Shown: positions 26,134 through 34,570 of the stretch, piece by piece
Layout: every line of letters starts with the position of its first letter
Position numbering within the stretch: the stretch's first letter is position 1
Assembly (NCBI RefSeq): GCF_008087665.1
Contig: NZ_CP042912.1
Span: 6,324,001 to 6,388,000 of the forward strand
Length of the DNA: 64,000 nt
Reading direction: 5' to 3'
Source: Mariniblastus fucicola
GTDB lineage: Bacteria; Planctomycetota; Planctomycetia; Pirellulales; Pirellulaceae
The notes under the pieces: model-generated
The model's database searches: none
What the model saw: only the letters and a program-made list of their open reading frames with translations
Told to the model about the DNA's origin: nothing
Position numbers and translations under genes: made by a program

Positions 26134-26498
26134 GGGGTCGCTCCGGCAGGCAAAGCAGAACCTCCATCGCCACGGGTCAAACCGAGAGCTCGCATTCCCT
26201 GCGTGATCGCTTTCCACTGCTCGCGATCCGTCTCCAGCTTCTTCTTTCCTTTGACCGTCAAACGGTAGTAGCGACGTTTTCGGCCGTTATCGGCTTTCTT
26301 TTCACGCGACGTCACCAACCCTTTCGATTCGAGGTTGTAGAGCATCGGATAGAGCGTCGACTGCCCCAGCTCAAAGACGCCTTTGGAACGTTTCGCGAGC
26401 GATTCAACGATTTCATAGCCGTACATCTCGCCGGAAGAAAGCAACTGCATCACCGCAGTCGGCCCTGCCCCACGCATCATTTCCCGTTCCAGCTTCAT
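26130..26498 (-). CDS. PadR-family transcriptional regulator
   Basis: A 122-residue DNA-binding repressor with the PadR winged-helix pattern: MKLEREMMRGAGPTAVMQLL, SSGEMYGYEIVESLAKRSKG, FELGQSTLYPMLYNLESKGL and the wing with KRRYYRLTVKGKKKLE. The ligand is unknown. It overlaps the next gene by 4 nt. The promoter lies in 26499-26604, upstream of which two copies of a dispersed repeat occur. PadR members commonly repress their own operon; no operator palindrome can be assigned by eye here. Confidence 0.93.
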   Translation of the reverse strand: MKLEREMMRGAGPTAVMQLLSSGEMYGYEIVESLAKRSKGVFELGQSTLYPMLYNLESKGLVTSREKKADNGRKRRYYRLTVKGKKKLETDREQWKAITQGMRALGLTRGDGGSALPAGATP

Positions 26499-26604
26499 GG
26501 TTTTCTACCCGGCGTTAAACTATGCGAACCACGCTATGCAATACATAGTATCGACAACGAAGCTTCGGGGCAAGAGAAAAATTGCTTTTGAGGTGCGATC
26601 AAAT

Positions 26605-26691
26605 CGTTTAACGGCAAGCCGCAGGCGACTGCGTTTCGCAGGTTTCAGGTCAGAATCGAATCGTTTAACGGCAAGCCACAGGCGACTGCGT
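26605..26691 (+). repeat. tandem pair of the GTTTAACGGCAAGCC dispersed repeat
   Basis: Two direct copies, 26605-26634 and 26662-26691, of the 30-nt unit that forms the inverted repeat at 24164. They are 57 bp apart and differ by one base (GCCGCAGG versus GCCACAGG). Adjacent bases (TTTCG) are also shared. They fill the gap between padR and the SRAP pseudogene, which otherwise shows no gene. Confidence 0.9.
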
Positions 26692-26792
26692 TTCGTAAAC
26701 GTCGCTATCGCCGGCGTATAAAAGGCGGATCTGTCACCGCAACGTTCAGCAGCGGCCAGGTTTTTGCAAAAAGAATCACGCGAGAAGCGGCA

Positions 26793-27433
26793 TTAAAGCG
26801 TAGCCTCTGAAATCTCGAAATCTTCCCAGTCGCGTGGGGCCAGGAACGACTTCAGTTTTTCTTTGTCGGCGAATTCGCAGTCCAACCAGTACGGAAGCTG
26901 ATCCGATTCCAGCTTCACCGGCATGCGATCATGCAAGTCAGCCATGAAGTCGTTGGCTGCCGTTGTGATGATGGTGCAGGTTTCGACACGAGGCCCGTCT
27001 TTTGGCCCTTCCGGATCGCGCCAACTTTCCCACAACCCGCCACCAGCCAGGGCTCGCGATCTTCGCGGGCAATCAGGTACGGCTGCTTTTTCTTTTGGCC
27101 TTTGACCGGTTTCCACTCGTAGAATCCGTCGCAGACGATTGCGCAGCGTTTTGATTTTGCGGCATTTCGAAACGCGGGCTTTTCAAAAACCGTTTCGCTG
27201 CGGGCGTTGATCATGCGGTTGCCAATCTTCAGCTCTTTGGCCCAAAACGGCACCAAACCCCAACGCAGCATCACGGCTTCCTGCCGGCCATCGGGTTGCC
27301 GAACGGCCAGCACGTTTTGAGTCGGACAAATGTTGTGTCTCGGTTCTTGTGGCGGGATGTCGGACGCGGCAAGGCTATCGAAAAGCGTCGCCAGTTGGTG
27401 GGCAGGTGTTTGAAGTGTGAATCGTCCGCACAT
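26793..27433 (-). pseudogene. SRAP (YedK/HMCES) abasic-site DNA-protein crosslink protein, frameshifted
   Basis: The N-terminal part reads MCGRFTLQTPAHQLATLF with the catalytic Cys2, then RHNICPTQNVLAVRQ, GLVPFWAKE, NARSETVFEKPAF and CDGFYEWKP, all SRAP hallmarks. After EPWLVAG the frame goes wrong. The correct continuation (LWESWRDPEG ... TIITTAANDFMADLHDRMPV) is found in the next frame to 26793. One base appears to be missing in the GGG run near 27033-27041. SRAP proteins bind abasic sites in single-stranded DNA; the broken frame would remove the essential His in HDRMPV. It may be a real mutation or a sequencing error in a homopolymer. Confidence 0.88.
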
Positions 27434-27570
27434 GATGTTGGCGTAGTAGGAGGATGAAACTGGAGTGGCTTCTTTTATCAAGCGAATTTAATCGTGCAAC
27501 TGTCGGATTGCCGAGGCGGCGACTGCTCAACCGAATTACGGCTATTGAAGTGGACAACTGCAACGCGTTC

Positions 27571-27640
27571 ACAGGCTGGAAGCCCATGCCACCTGTAGAA
27601 CGGTTGACTGCGCGATCACAGGCTGGAAGCCTATGCCACC
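27571..27640 (-). repeat. two copies of the GGCTGGAAGCC dispersed repeat
   Basis: Copies at 27571-27593 (ACAGGCTGGAAGCCCATGCC ...) and 27615-27640 (ATCACAGGCTGGAAGCCTAT ...), 43-44 bp apart, the same spacing as the pair at 21084-21154 but in the reverse orientation. They fill the 27434-27697 gap, where no gene is seen. Confidence 0.9.
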
Positions 27641-27697
27641 TTTTGTTGCAAAGGTCTACACTATTGTAAACGCAAACCCCTTCCGAAAAGTATCAAG

Positions 27698-28156
27698 ATG
27701 CCGCTATCGAAATCAGAACTTGAACAAGTCGCCAAGCCCACTCAGACGCTGCAGATCATTGGCGGTGCGATGATTATGGGCGTCAGCGTCGCGGGTGTGA
27801 TGCTCAGCGCGGTGGCGGGTTTCGCAAAACTCGATACTGAATTGAGCATGCTCGTTGCGATGGCTGCGATGACCGGCGCGGTGATGTACTCGATCGCCTT
27901 CGGTGCATTCAAAATGCTCTCATCGCAGACCGATTCGAAGAGCGACGACTTGATGTCGAATTTCAAAGTGCTGCAGACCGCGTGGATCGTCCGGTTTGCG
28001 ATCATCGAAGGCGCGTGCTTTCTGAATTTGATGGTGACGCTTGTCGAACACAGCTTGATTACGCTGTTCGTGGCGGTGTTCGGCGTGCTGCTAATGGTGA
28101 TCGGATTTCCGCGAACGATGAAAGTTGAAGAGCTGCTTGAAGAGCGGATGAAGTAG
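27698..28156 (+). CDS. small four-helix integral membrane protein, unknown function
   Basis: 152 residues with four predicted membrane helices: TLQIIGGAMIMGVSVAGVML, LSMLVAMAAMTGAVMYSIAF, VRFAIIEGACFLNLMVTLVE and LITLFVAVFGVLLMVIGFP. It has a short polar loop in the middle and a charged C-terminus. I do not recognise a family; the pattern recalls many small bacterial inner-membrane proteins. It is convergent with the feo genes with only 15 nt between stops and is not part of them. Coding character is good and the ATG is the only reasonable start. Confidence 0.7.
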   Translation: MPLSKSELEQVAKPTQTLQIIGGAMIMGVSVAGVMLSAVAGFAKLDTELSMLVAMAAMTGAVMYSIAFGAFKMLSSQTDSKSDDLMSNFKVLQTAWIVRFAIIEGACFLNLMVTLVEHSLITLFVAVFGVLLMVIGFPRTMKVEELLEERMK

Positions 28157-28171
28157 TTCGTGGCGCGGCGG

Positions 28172-28360
28172 TTACTCGTCGCCGATCTGCACCAGGGGAA
28201 CCTGCTTTACGCTGTACTCCGGATGGCTGGCCGGGCAGGAAGAGCATGTACTGCCGCCGCAGCCACTGTCGGGTCGCGTCGTGATCCGATAGAGCCGGCT
28301 CAGCACGAACATCAATGCTCCCGCGACGGCGATCAGGGCGACGATCGTTTGCCAGTCCAT
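28172..28360 (-). CDS. FeoB-associated Cys-rich membrane protein
   Basis: 62 residues: one membrane helix (MDWQTIVALIAVAGALMFVL) followed by a short cytoplasmic tail with the cysteine cluster CGGSTCSSC. This is the form of the small FeoB-associated proteins, FeoC substitutes in many non-enterobacterial feo operons. It lies 16 nt beyond the feoB stop on the same strand. The cysteines may bind metal or sense redox state, which is inference. The gene is easy to miss because of its size, but context and composition are convincing. Confidence 0.85.
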   Translation of the reverse strand: MDWQTIVALIAVAGALMFVLSRLYRITTRPDSGCGGSTCSSCPASHPEYSVKQVPLVQIGDE

Positions 28361-28376
28361 TCTTCTCTCCTTTCGA

Positions 28377-30611
28377 TCAGGAAATCATTCGGCTGAAAAT
28401 CTGGTAAACCGCGAAGGCTCCAATATACGCCAGCACCGTCATGTAGACGAATGAAAAAGTTGGCCAGAACCACGAGTTGGTTTCCCGCTTGATGACCGCA
28501 AGCGTCGACACGCACTGGGCGCACAACGCGAAAAATACCATCAACGAAAGCGCCACCGGCAGCGTAAACAGCGGTCGGTCGGAGCCTTCCCATTTAGCAG
28601 CTGCCAGTTGTTCTCGCAGCGAGTCCGATTCTTCGTCGACTTCCGAGCCGAGCCCGAAGATGACTCCCATCGTGGACACGACGACCTCGCGAGCCGGGAA
28701 GGAGGCGATCGCGGCGCTGCCGATTCGCCAATCCCAACCCAGCGGCTTAACGACTGGTTCGATCAGCTTTCCGCTGCGGCCCAGATAACTCTGACGCAAA
28801 TGGAAAGCCGAAATATTGTTCTGGGCAACAGCCAGTTCGCTTTCGATGGACGGGCGTTCGGCAGCATCATCGGCCAACGTTTCCAGCTGCGGTTCCAGTC
28901 GCTGCACGACGGCGAAATCGTTCGTCAGCTCAGCCGGCGGATTGCTCTCATTGAGACGCGGAAAATACGCAGCGGCCCAAACCAGAATCGTGACCGCGAC
29001 GATGATTGTCCCCGCGTCGCGAATAAACGACCATCCTCCATCGAACATCCTCTGTCCAACGTTGCGAAGGCTGGGAACTTTGTAGGACGGCATCTCCAGC
29101 ACGAAAGACGTCGGCGGCGATTTGACGAACGTCCGTCGAAGAATCCAGGCAACGATCACGGCCACCACGATCCCGACCATGTACATCGCGAACATCGTCA
29201 GGCCTCGCAATCCCAGCAAGCCACCGAGGTAACTTTGGGCGGGCACAAACGTGGCGATCAACAGCACGTAAACCGGCAGCCGCGCACTGCAGCTCATCAA
29301 CGGCGCGATCAGAATCGTGACCAGTCGCTCGCGATCGTTTTTGATCACACGAGTCGCCATGATTCCAGGAATCGCGCAGGCGAACGAAGACAACAGCGGA
29401 AACAGCGTCACTCCGCTCAGTCCGATCTTTGACAGGTAGCGGTCCATCAGGAACGCGGCTCGCGCGAGATAACCCGAATCTTCCAGCAGCGCCAAAATCA
29501 AAAACAACAGCAGAATCTGCGGCAGAAAGATCAGCACGCTGCCGACGCCATTGATCAGCCCATCGACAAGCAAACTGTTAAGCGTGCCTGCGGGCACAAC
29601 TCCGTTGACGATCGAAGCCAGCGTTCCGTTGAACCAGTCGATCATGTCCGAAGCCGGATCGGCGATCCAGAACACCAGCTGAAACAGCATGACCGAAACG
29701 AGCAGAGCCACGCCCAATCCCCAGATCGGATGCGTCAACCAGGCATCGAGCCGGTCGGTGATGCTCGACGCGCGAACCGGACCGGTTTGCTTGATGAATT
29801 CGTCGCTGTGTCGGGTGATCCAGGAGTAACGGGCGCTGGATTCACTTTCGAAAACCGGTTCTTTACCGGATTCCATTTTCTGTTTTTCGGACTCTACGCT
29901 TTCGAGCGTCGTCGGGCCGACTTCGGATTTGAGCTGGTCCGCCATAAAACCATCGGTGTCGAACAGCATTCGCGTGACAGCAAAGCGTTTTAGTGCACAA
30001 TCGTCCGGGCAGGTCGATTCCAGTTGCTCGATGCGATCCTTCAAGCTGGCTTCGAACGGATCGTGCGGGAAGTCAGGATTCTTGTTCCGCGAATCTGCAA
30101 TCGCCCGTTTCAGCGCGTCGAAGCCCTCCCTCCGTTTGGCTTGTACGGGAACCACGGGCACGCCCAGGAGTTGCTGAAGTTTCTCGCAATCGATCTCCAC
30201 GCCGTTGCGTTTGGCGACATCGACCATGTTGACCGCCACAACGGTCGGCTGATTCAGCTCCAACACCTGGCTGACAAGAAACAGATTCCGCTGCATGTTG
30301 CTGGCGTCGATCACGCACAGGATCACATCGGGCTTTCCGGCCGCCGGAGGCTTTCCAAGCAGAATTTTGACGGCCAGCATTTCCTCTGGCGAAGTCGGAG
30401 CCAGGCTGTAGGTGCCGGGAAGATCGACAAGTTCGAAGTCTTCGTCGTCGATCGAGATCAGACCGCTGCGTTTTTCAACGGTGACGCCGGGATAGTTGCC
30501 AACATGCTGGCGGACGCCGGTGAGCCCGTTGAACAGCGTCGACTTTCCTGCGTTGGGATTCCCAAGGACGACAACCGTGCAGCCGGGAGCGGCTTTGACG
30601 GGATTGGCCAT
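28377..30611 (-). CDS. feoB: ferrous iron transporter FeoB
   Basis: A 744-residue inner-membrane Fe(II) transporter. An N-terminal GTPase domain has G1 GNPNAGKST, G3 DLPGTYSL and G4 NMVD; a helical guanine-dissociation-inhibitor-like region follows. The membrane part starts near residue 280 (WGLGVALLVSVMLFQLVFW) and carries the Gate-type segments with conserved cysteine motifs (SSFACAIPGIMATRVI; PLMSCSARLPVYVLLI). A tail of helices ends at the C-terminus. It starts 10 nt after feoA and is followed by the Cys-rich helper. Iron-dependent control (Fur) is usual, but no clear Fur box is recognisable upstream of feoA. Confidence 0.96.
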   Translation of the reverse strand: MANPVKAAPGCTVVVLGNPNAGKSTLFNGLTGVRQHVGNYPGVTVEKRSGLISIDDEDFELVDLPGTYSLAPTSPEEMLAVKILLGKPPAAGKPDVILCVIDASNMQRNLFLVSQVLELNQPTVVAVNMVDVAKRNGVEIDCEKLQQLLGVPVVPVQAKRREGFDALKRAIADSRNKNPDFPHDPFEASLKDRIEQLESTCPDDCALKRFAVTRMLFDTDGFMADQLKSEVGPTTLESVESEKQKMESGKEPVFESESSARYSWITRHSDEFIKQTGPVRASSITDRLDAWLTHPIWGLGVALLVSVMLFQLVFWIADPASDMIDWFNGTLASIVNGVVPAGTLNSLLVDGLINGVGSVLIFLPQILLLFLILALLEDSGYLARAAFLMDRYLSKIGLSGVTLFPLLSSFACAIPGIMATRVIKNDRERLVTILIAPLMSCSARLPVYVLLIATFVPAQSYLGGLLGLRGLTMFAMYMVGIVVAVIVAWILRRTFVKSPPTSFVLEMPSYKVPSLRNVGQRMFDGGWSFIRDAGTIIVAVTILVWAAAYFPRLNESNPPAELTNDFAVVQRLEPQLETLADDAAERPSIESELAVAQNNISAFHLRQSYLGRSGKLIEPVVKPLGWDWRIGSAAIASFPAREVVVSTMGVIFGLGSEVDEESDSLREQLAAAKWEGSDRPLFTLPVALSLMVFFALCAQCVSTLAVIKRETNSWFWPTFSFVYMTVLAYIGAFAVYQIFSRMIS

Positions 30612-30621
30612 TTGAACAGGC

Positions 30622-30861
30622 TCAGATAGTTTTTACTAGAATTTCGAGACTGTCCGACATACGCAAACAGAATCGATTTCCGTTGCAGAACTGAACGATG
30701 CAGGTAATGCCACCACGAGTCACCGAAATGACTTCGCCAGTTCGCAATCCAAGTGCCGCGACACGGGCAATCTCACGCGGGTCGCCAGAAATGGACATGA
30801 CCTTCGCGATCTGGCCTGATTGCAGTTCACGTAGCTGAATGTACTGTTGGACGACATTCAT
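30622..30861 (-). CDS. feoA: ferrous iron transport protein FeoA
   Basis: 79 residues with the SH3-like FeoA fold: LRELQSGQIAKVMSISGD, ARVAALGLRTGEVISVTRGG and CLRMSDSLEILVKTI. It interacts with FeoB and promotes uptake of ferrous iron. It is the first gene of feoA-feoB-Cys-rich protein. The ATG at 30861 is the only good start. The gap to the divergent gene at 31126 (264 nt) holds both promoters; I see no convincing operator there. Confidence 0.93.
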   Translation of the reverse strand: MNVVQQYIQLRELQSGQIAKVMSISGDPREIARVAALGLRTGEVISVTRGGITCIVQFCNGNRFCLRMSDSLEILVKTI

Positions 30862-31125
30862 GGATTGGTTCGCTATCTCGGTTTGGTTCTCGAAGCTTCC
30901 AATTGTACCCTACTGTCCGATCGGCCGCCAAGTCGCTTTCTTTGAGGAATGCGACCGTGTGACGCAGTCGGACTCGCCTCGGAGGGATCCGCCACGTGCA
31001 GTATCGGCTCGGATACGCCTTGAACTACTTAGATTGCGCGGGCTAGCGAAAACATACCTGGAAAACACGCTTGGGCGCGGCGGATTCGGATTGCTAGACT
31101 CCGCTGCCCCAAAATCGAGGATGTC

Positions 31126-34100
31126 ATGCCAAGAACGGATTCTGTCAGCTGCGCACTTTTTTTCGCCCTTGCGGTTCTGGCGCTGACCAAAACCACCGCG
31201 ATTGCCGCGATTGCCGCTCAAGACGGCCTTGCGCAGGAACCGCGACCCGAAAGCTGGAAAGCTGACGCGTCTCTCACCGATGTCATTTTTGTTGATCGCC
31301 AACACGGCTGGGCCGTCGGATCCCAAGGTGTGCTACTTCGCACAGAAGACGGTGGCAAGACTTGGGGCGAAGGCAGTTTGACTTCCAGGACTCGCAAGAC
31401 TGCCGAAATTCCGCTGACCGAAAAGTTCCAGCGAATCCGAGCCAATCAACAGCACGGCGCAGCGGACACTTCGACTTCTTCGCCCTTTTCATGCCGCTTT
31501 GAAACCGTCTGTTTCACTGACGCAAAAAATGGGTGGGCCGCTGGCGGCTACGACCTGCCCTACATGGATCATTCCCGTGCCGTGATCGCACGAACCAACG
31601 ATGGAGGCAAATCCTGGCAAAGCCTGCCGCATTTGATGCTGGGGCGAATCCAGAAAATCGAGTTCCGTGGTATGCAACGACTTTCGGGCTGGGCGGTCGG
31701 AGCCAACGATCCTGGAACCGATTCCTCGCTGTCGTTCACCGCGGACGCTGGCAACCTGTGGAACAGCCAAAAGTCAAAACGAATGCCAGATCTGATCGAC
31801 GCCGAAACGACGGGCAACCAGTTCGTGGGCCTCGACAGCGATGGCCAACCGGTGAGCTTCGACACGGCAAAGCTGGAACATTCCGTGATCACCGAAGACG
31901 GAAACTTCGTCCTTGACGACGTCGCGATGGTGGACGCAAAAACTGGCTGGGCCGTGGGCCACAACGGAGCCGTTCTTCAAACCAAAAACGGCGGGTTGAG
32001 CTGGTCCAAGCCTTCACAGGATCTGGACCCGCTCCAGGGCTTTGATTTTCGCTGCGTCGCGACTCAAAAGACACGTATTTGGTTTGCCGGCAATCCTGGC
32101 AACACGATCTTTTCGATCGACCAACAGACAGGTGAATGGGATGCTCACAGATTGCCTGGCGGAACAGCAGTCAATTCGATCTACTTCCTTGACGAAACGT
32201 TTGGTTGGGCGGTTGGCGATCTGGGAAAAATCTGGGCCACGCAGGACGGCGGAAATAACTGGACGCTGCAACGAAGTGGTTCGCAACGAGGCAAGTCTTC
32301 GGTTGGCGTGTTGGCGTTTTGCAACAGCGTTGACGAATTGCCGCTGGAGTTTTTGGCAAAGCAGGCGGGCGAAGACGGAAAACTGGTTGGAGTCGCAATG
32401 CCTCGCAGCGAGAACTTTGACACGATTCGCATGGCTGCAGAACGTCTTGGAGCTGCCGTCGTTTCGCCGTTGAGCATCGATTCGGAATCAGACCTGATTC
32501 GCAAACTTGTGCGAACCATTCGAATTTGGCGTCCTACGGTGATTGCCGGGCACTCAAGTCAGTTTCTCGAGAGAGCCGTTCGGCTCGCCGCGGACGACCA
32601 GGCGTTCCCCGAACAATTGGCGACCGGGCTCAACCCGTGGCAAACCCGGTTCCTGATGGTTGCCGATCCAAACGGGCCGCTGGAGTATGAGAACAGTGTG
32701 TTTTTGACGCGTGTTGGCTCGCTGCTGGAAGACTTCGTTTTGCCCAGCCGCATGATCTGCCGCTTGCCGATCAGTGCGAAAAACAGGACGGCATTTTTCG
32801 CCTGGAAATTCGTTGGCCACGGAGCCGACGCGCGGCGAGTGCAGCTGGATTCCAGCCCGTTTTCACAAACCAGTGTCGCCAAACGAAAGCAGAACGCGAC
32901 GCCGCTGGGCAGCTTGGCTTCGGTTGGCAAAATCAGCGGCAAGCGGGGACAGATGACGGCACTTCTACAGCGACGCATCGACTCGGTTCTGGATGTGGAA
33001 TCCTGCAAGAAAGCCATCTCAAATCTGACGTTTCCACTCAACGCCGACCCCAACGGTCAACACCTCGCAGGCATCTGGCTGGTACAACTTGCCGATCAGT
33101 ACTTTGCCGCCGGTCGACCTCAGCTGGCCGCGTGGACGCTCGAAAATCTGACAAGAAACTATCCGAATCATTGCATGGCGCCGCTGGCTCACTCGACGTT
33201 GGCGAAGTACTACTCAAGTAGCGAATTGAATCGTTTGGCAATTTCCGATTGGCAACGGCTCCGTCAGAACATCGGCCAGGCTAACCGGCTTCCTGCGGGA
33301 ACAAAGACCATGCCGCAAGGCGTTGCGATCCAACAGAAACGGCTGGGCGTAAACCGCACGGAGTATCGTTGGGACAAAGTTGACCTCGCGTCGGCACTCG
33401 AAGAGGCGGCTGCGATGCCGTTGGATATCGACGTGGAGGACGAGCTCAAAGACTTCGACCCCGCGACCGTTGACCTTTCGCTCGATGTTGCCGAACCGGA
33501 AGTTGATCCGACGACCCAACAGCAGAATCTGGCTCCGATGAACCGCGCCGAAATCGATGCTTTTCTCAAAGAGCGAAATCGTCTCGCAGCCAGTCAGTTT
33601 TCGCGGCTTGGAGCTCGTGACCGCGGCCTGGTGAAGCGAGCTGATCTTCAATATTTGCAGGCGCACATCGTCAAACAGCTTTCCGGAATCGAAGACGCGA
33701 ATCCGTACTATCGCAACGTGCTCAAAGCCAAACCGCACCCGAAGTTTTCGCCTGCGGCCAGCGATGAACTGCGTTCGGACAACGAATCGCTTTCAACAGC
33801 AGTGATCGCGACGGCCGAGCGACCGCATCTCGACGGGCTTCCCGACGATCCGGTTTGGCAGGAAGTCATGAAAGCAAATCAAACGATCAAGCTGGAGAAA
33901 CCCGAAGGAGCTTTGATGAACGACATCGTCATGCTGGCGCGTGACGCCGAGTACGTTTACCTGTACGCAAGGTGTTACAAAGCAGACCAGTGCACTTACA
34001 CCTCAAGCACTGGCGATATGCGGCAGCGCGACGCGGACCTGACGAATCAGGATCGAATCGAAATCAGCCTGGACGTCGACCGGGATCTTGCAAGCTCGTG

Positions 34101-34371
34101 TTTGCTCAAAATTGACTGGCGTGGCCGAGTTCACGAATCCTGCAGCGGCGCGAATTCCTGGAACCCAAAAATGTTTGTGGCCAACCATCAGGACGAACGC
34201 GTTTGGTCGATCGAATGTGCAATTCGGATCGAAGACCTCACGGAAAGCATTGAAGCGGGCGAAATCTGGCGCTTCGATGTCCAGCGTGCTCACCGGGACG
34301 CGAACGCAAGCGTCGCAAGCATTTGGGGCCCCGATCAACGTCCCAACGGCTCCCTTTTGATGTTCCGTTAG
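31126..34371 (+). CDS. large secreted Ycf48-like propeller / PIG-L-like / CBM9-like fusion protein
   Basis: 1081 residues with an N-terminal signal-like helix. Residues about 45-380 contain at least four GWAVG or WAVG repeats with KTW/SW partners, as in Ycf48/BNR beta-propellers. Residues about 393-560 resemble a PIG-L/LmbE deacetylase (GVLAFCNSVDELPLEFLAKQ; RMAAERLGAAVV; RTIRIWRPTVIAGH), but the metal motif AHPDDE is replaced by FCNSVDE, so this part is probably not catalytic. A helical region follows. From about 901 a CBM9/DOMON-like sandwich is seen (LDGLPDDPVWQEVM ... RIEISLDVDRD). Likely an extracellular or periplasmic binding protein. Domain calls are by eye. Confidence 0.65.
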   Translation: MPRTDSVSCALFFALAVLALTKTTAIAAIAAQDGLAQEPRPESWKADASLTDVIFVDRQHGWAVGSQGVLLRTEDGGKTWGEGSLTSRTRKTAEIPLTEKFQRIRANQQHGAADTSTSSPFSCRFETVCFTDAKNGWAAGGYDLPYMDHSRAVIARTNDGGKSWQSLPHLMLGRIQKIEFRGMQRLSGWAVGANDPGTDSSLSFTADAGNLWNSQKSKRMPDLIDAETTGNQFVGLDSDGQPVSFDTAKLEHSVITEDGNFVLDDVAMVDAKTGWAVGHNGAVLQTKNGGLSWSKPSQDLDPLQGFDFRCVATQKTRIWFAGNPGNTIFSIDQQTGEWDAHRLPGGTAVNSIYFLDETFGWAVGDLGKIWATQDGGNNWTLQRSGSQRGKSSVGVLAFCNSVDELPLEFLAKQAGEDGKLVGVAMPRSENFDTIRMAAERLGAAVVSPLSIDSESDLIRKLVRTIRIWRPTVIAGHSSQFLERAVRLAADDQAFPEQLATGLNPWQTRFLMVADPNGPLEYENSVFLTRVGSLLEDFVLPSRMICRLPISAKNRTAFFAWKFVGHGADARRVQLDSSPFSQTSVAKRKQNATPLGSLASVGKISGKRGQMTALLQRRIDSVLDVESCKKAISNLTFPLNADPNGQHLAGIWLVQLADQYFAAGRPQLAAWTLENLTRNYPNHCMAPLAHSTLAKYYSSSELNRLAISDWQRLRQNIGQANRLPAGTKTMPQGVAIQQKRLGVNRTEYRWDKVDLASALEEAAAMPLDIDVEDELKDFDPATVDLSLDVAEPEVDPTTQQQNLAPMNRAEIDAFLKERNRLAASQFSRLGARDRGLVKRADLQYLQAHIVKQLSGIEDANPYYRNVLKAKPHPKFSPAASDELRSDNESLSTAVIATAERPHLDGLPDDPVWQEVMKANQTIKLEKPEGALMNDIVMLARDAEYVYLYARCYKADQCTYTSSTGDMRQRDADLTNQDRIEISLDVDRDLASSCLLKIDWRGRVHESCSGANSWNPKMFVANHQDERVWSIECAIRIEDLTESIEAGEIWRFDVQRAHRDANASVASIWGPDQRPNGSLLMFR

Positions 34372-34570
34372 CCAGCCGATCACAAACTCTGCGGAATCTA
34401 CCGGTATGGCGGCTTCAATCCTGATGAAATTTGGCGTCCGGTTTAGCGTCGGCGCTGAATCAGCCGAACTACAATGAGGGTGATGCTGCAGCGGCTATCG
34501 CGAATCCATGCTCAAGGAAACGTAGACATCTCAGGCATCGTTGCGGGACCAGGTTACTCCAGGAAATCTC

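Noticed and set aside
30862-31125. Fur box before feoA
   Set aside because: No 19-bp palindrome close to GATAATGATAATCATTATC is visible; iron control remains plausible but unsupported.
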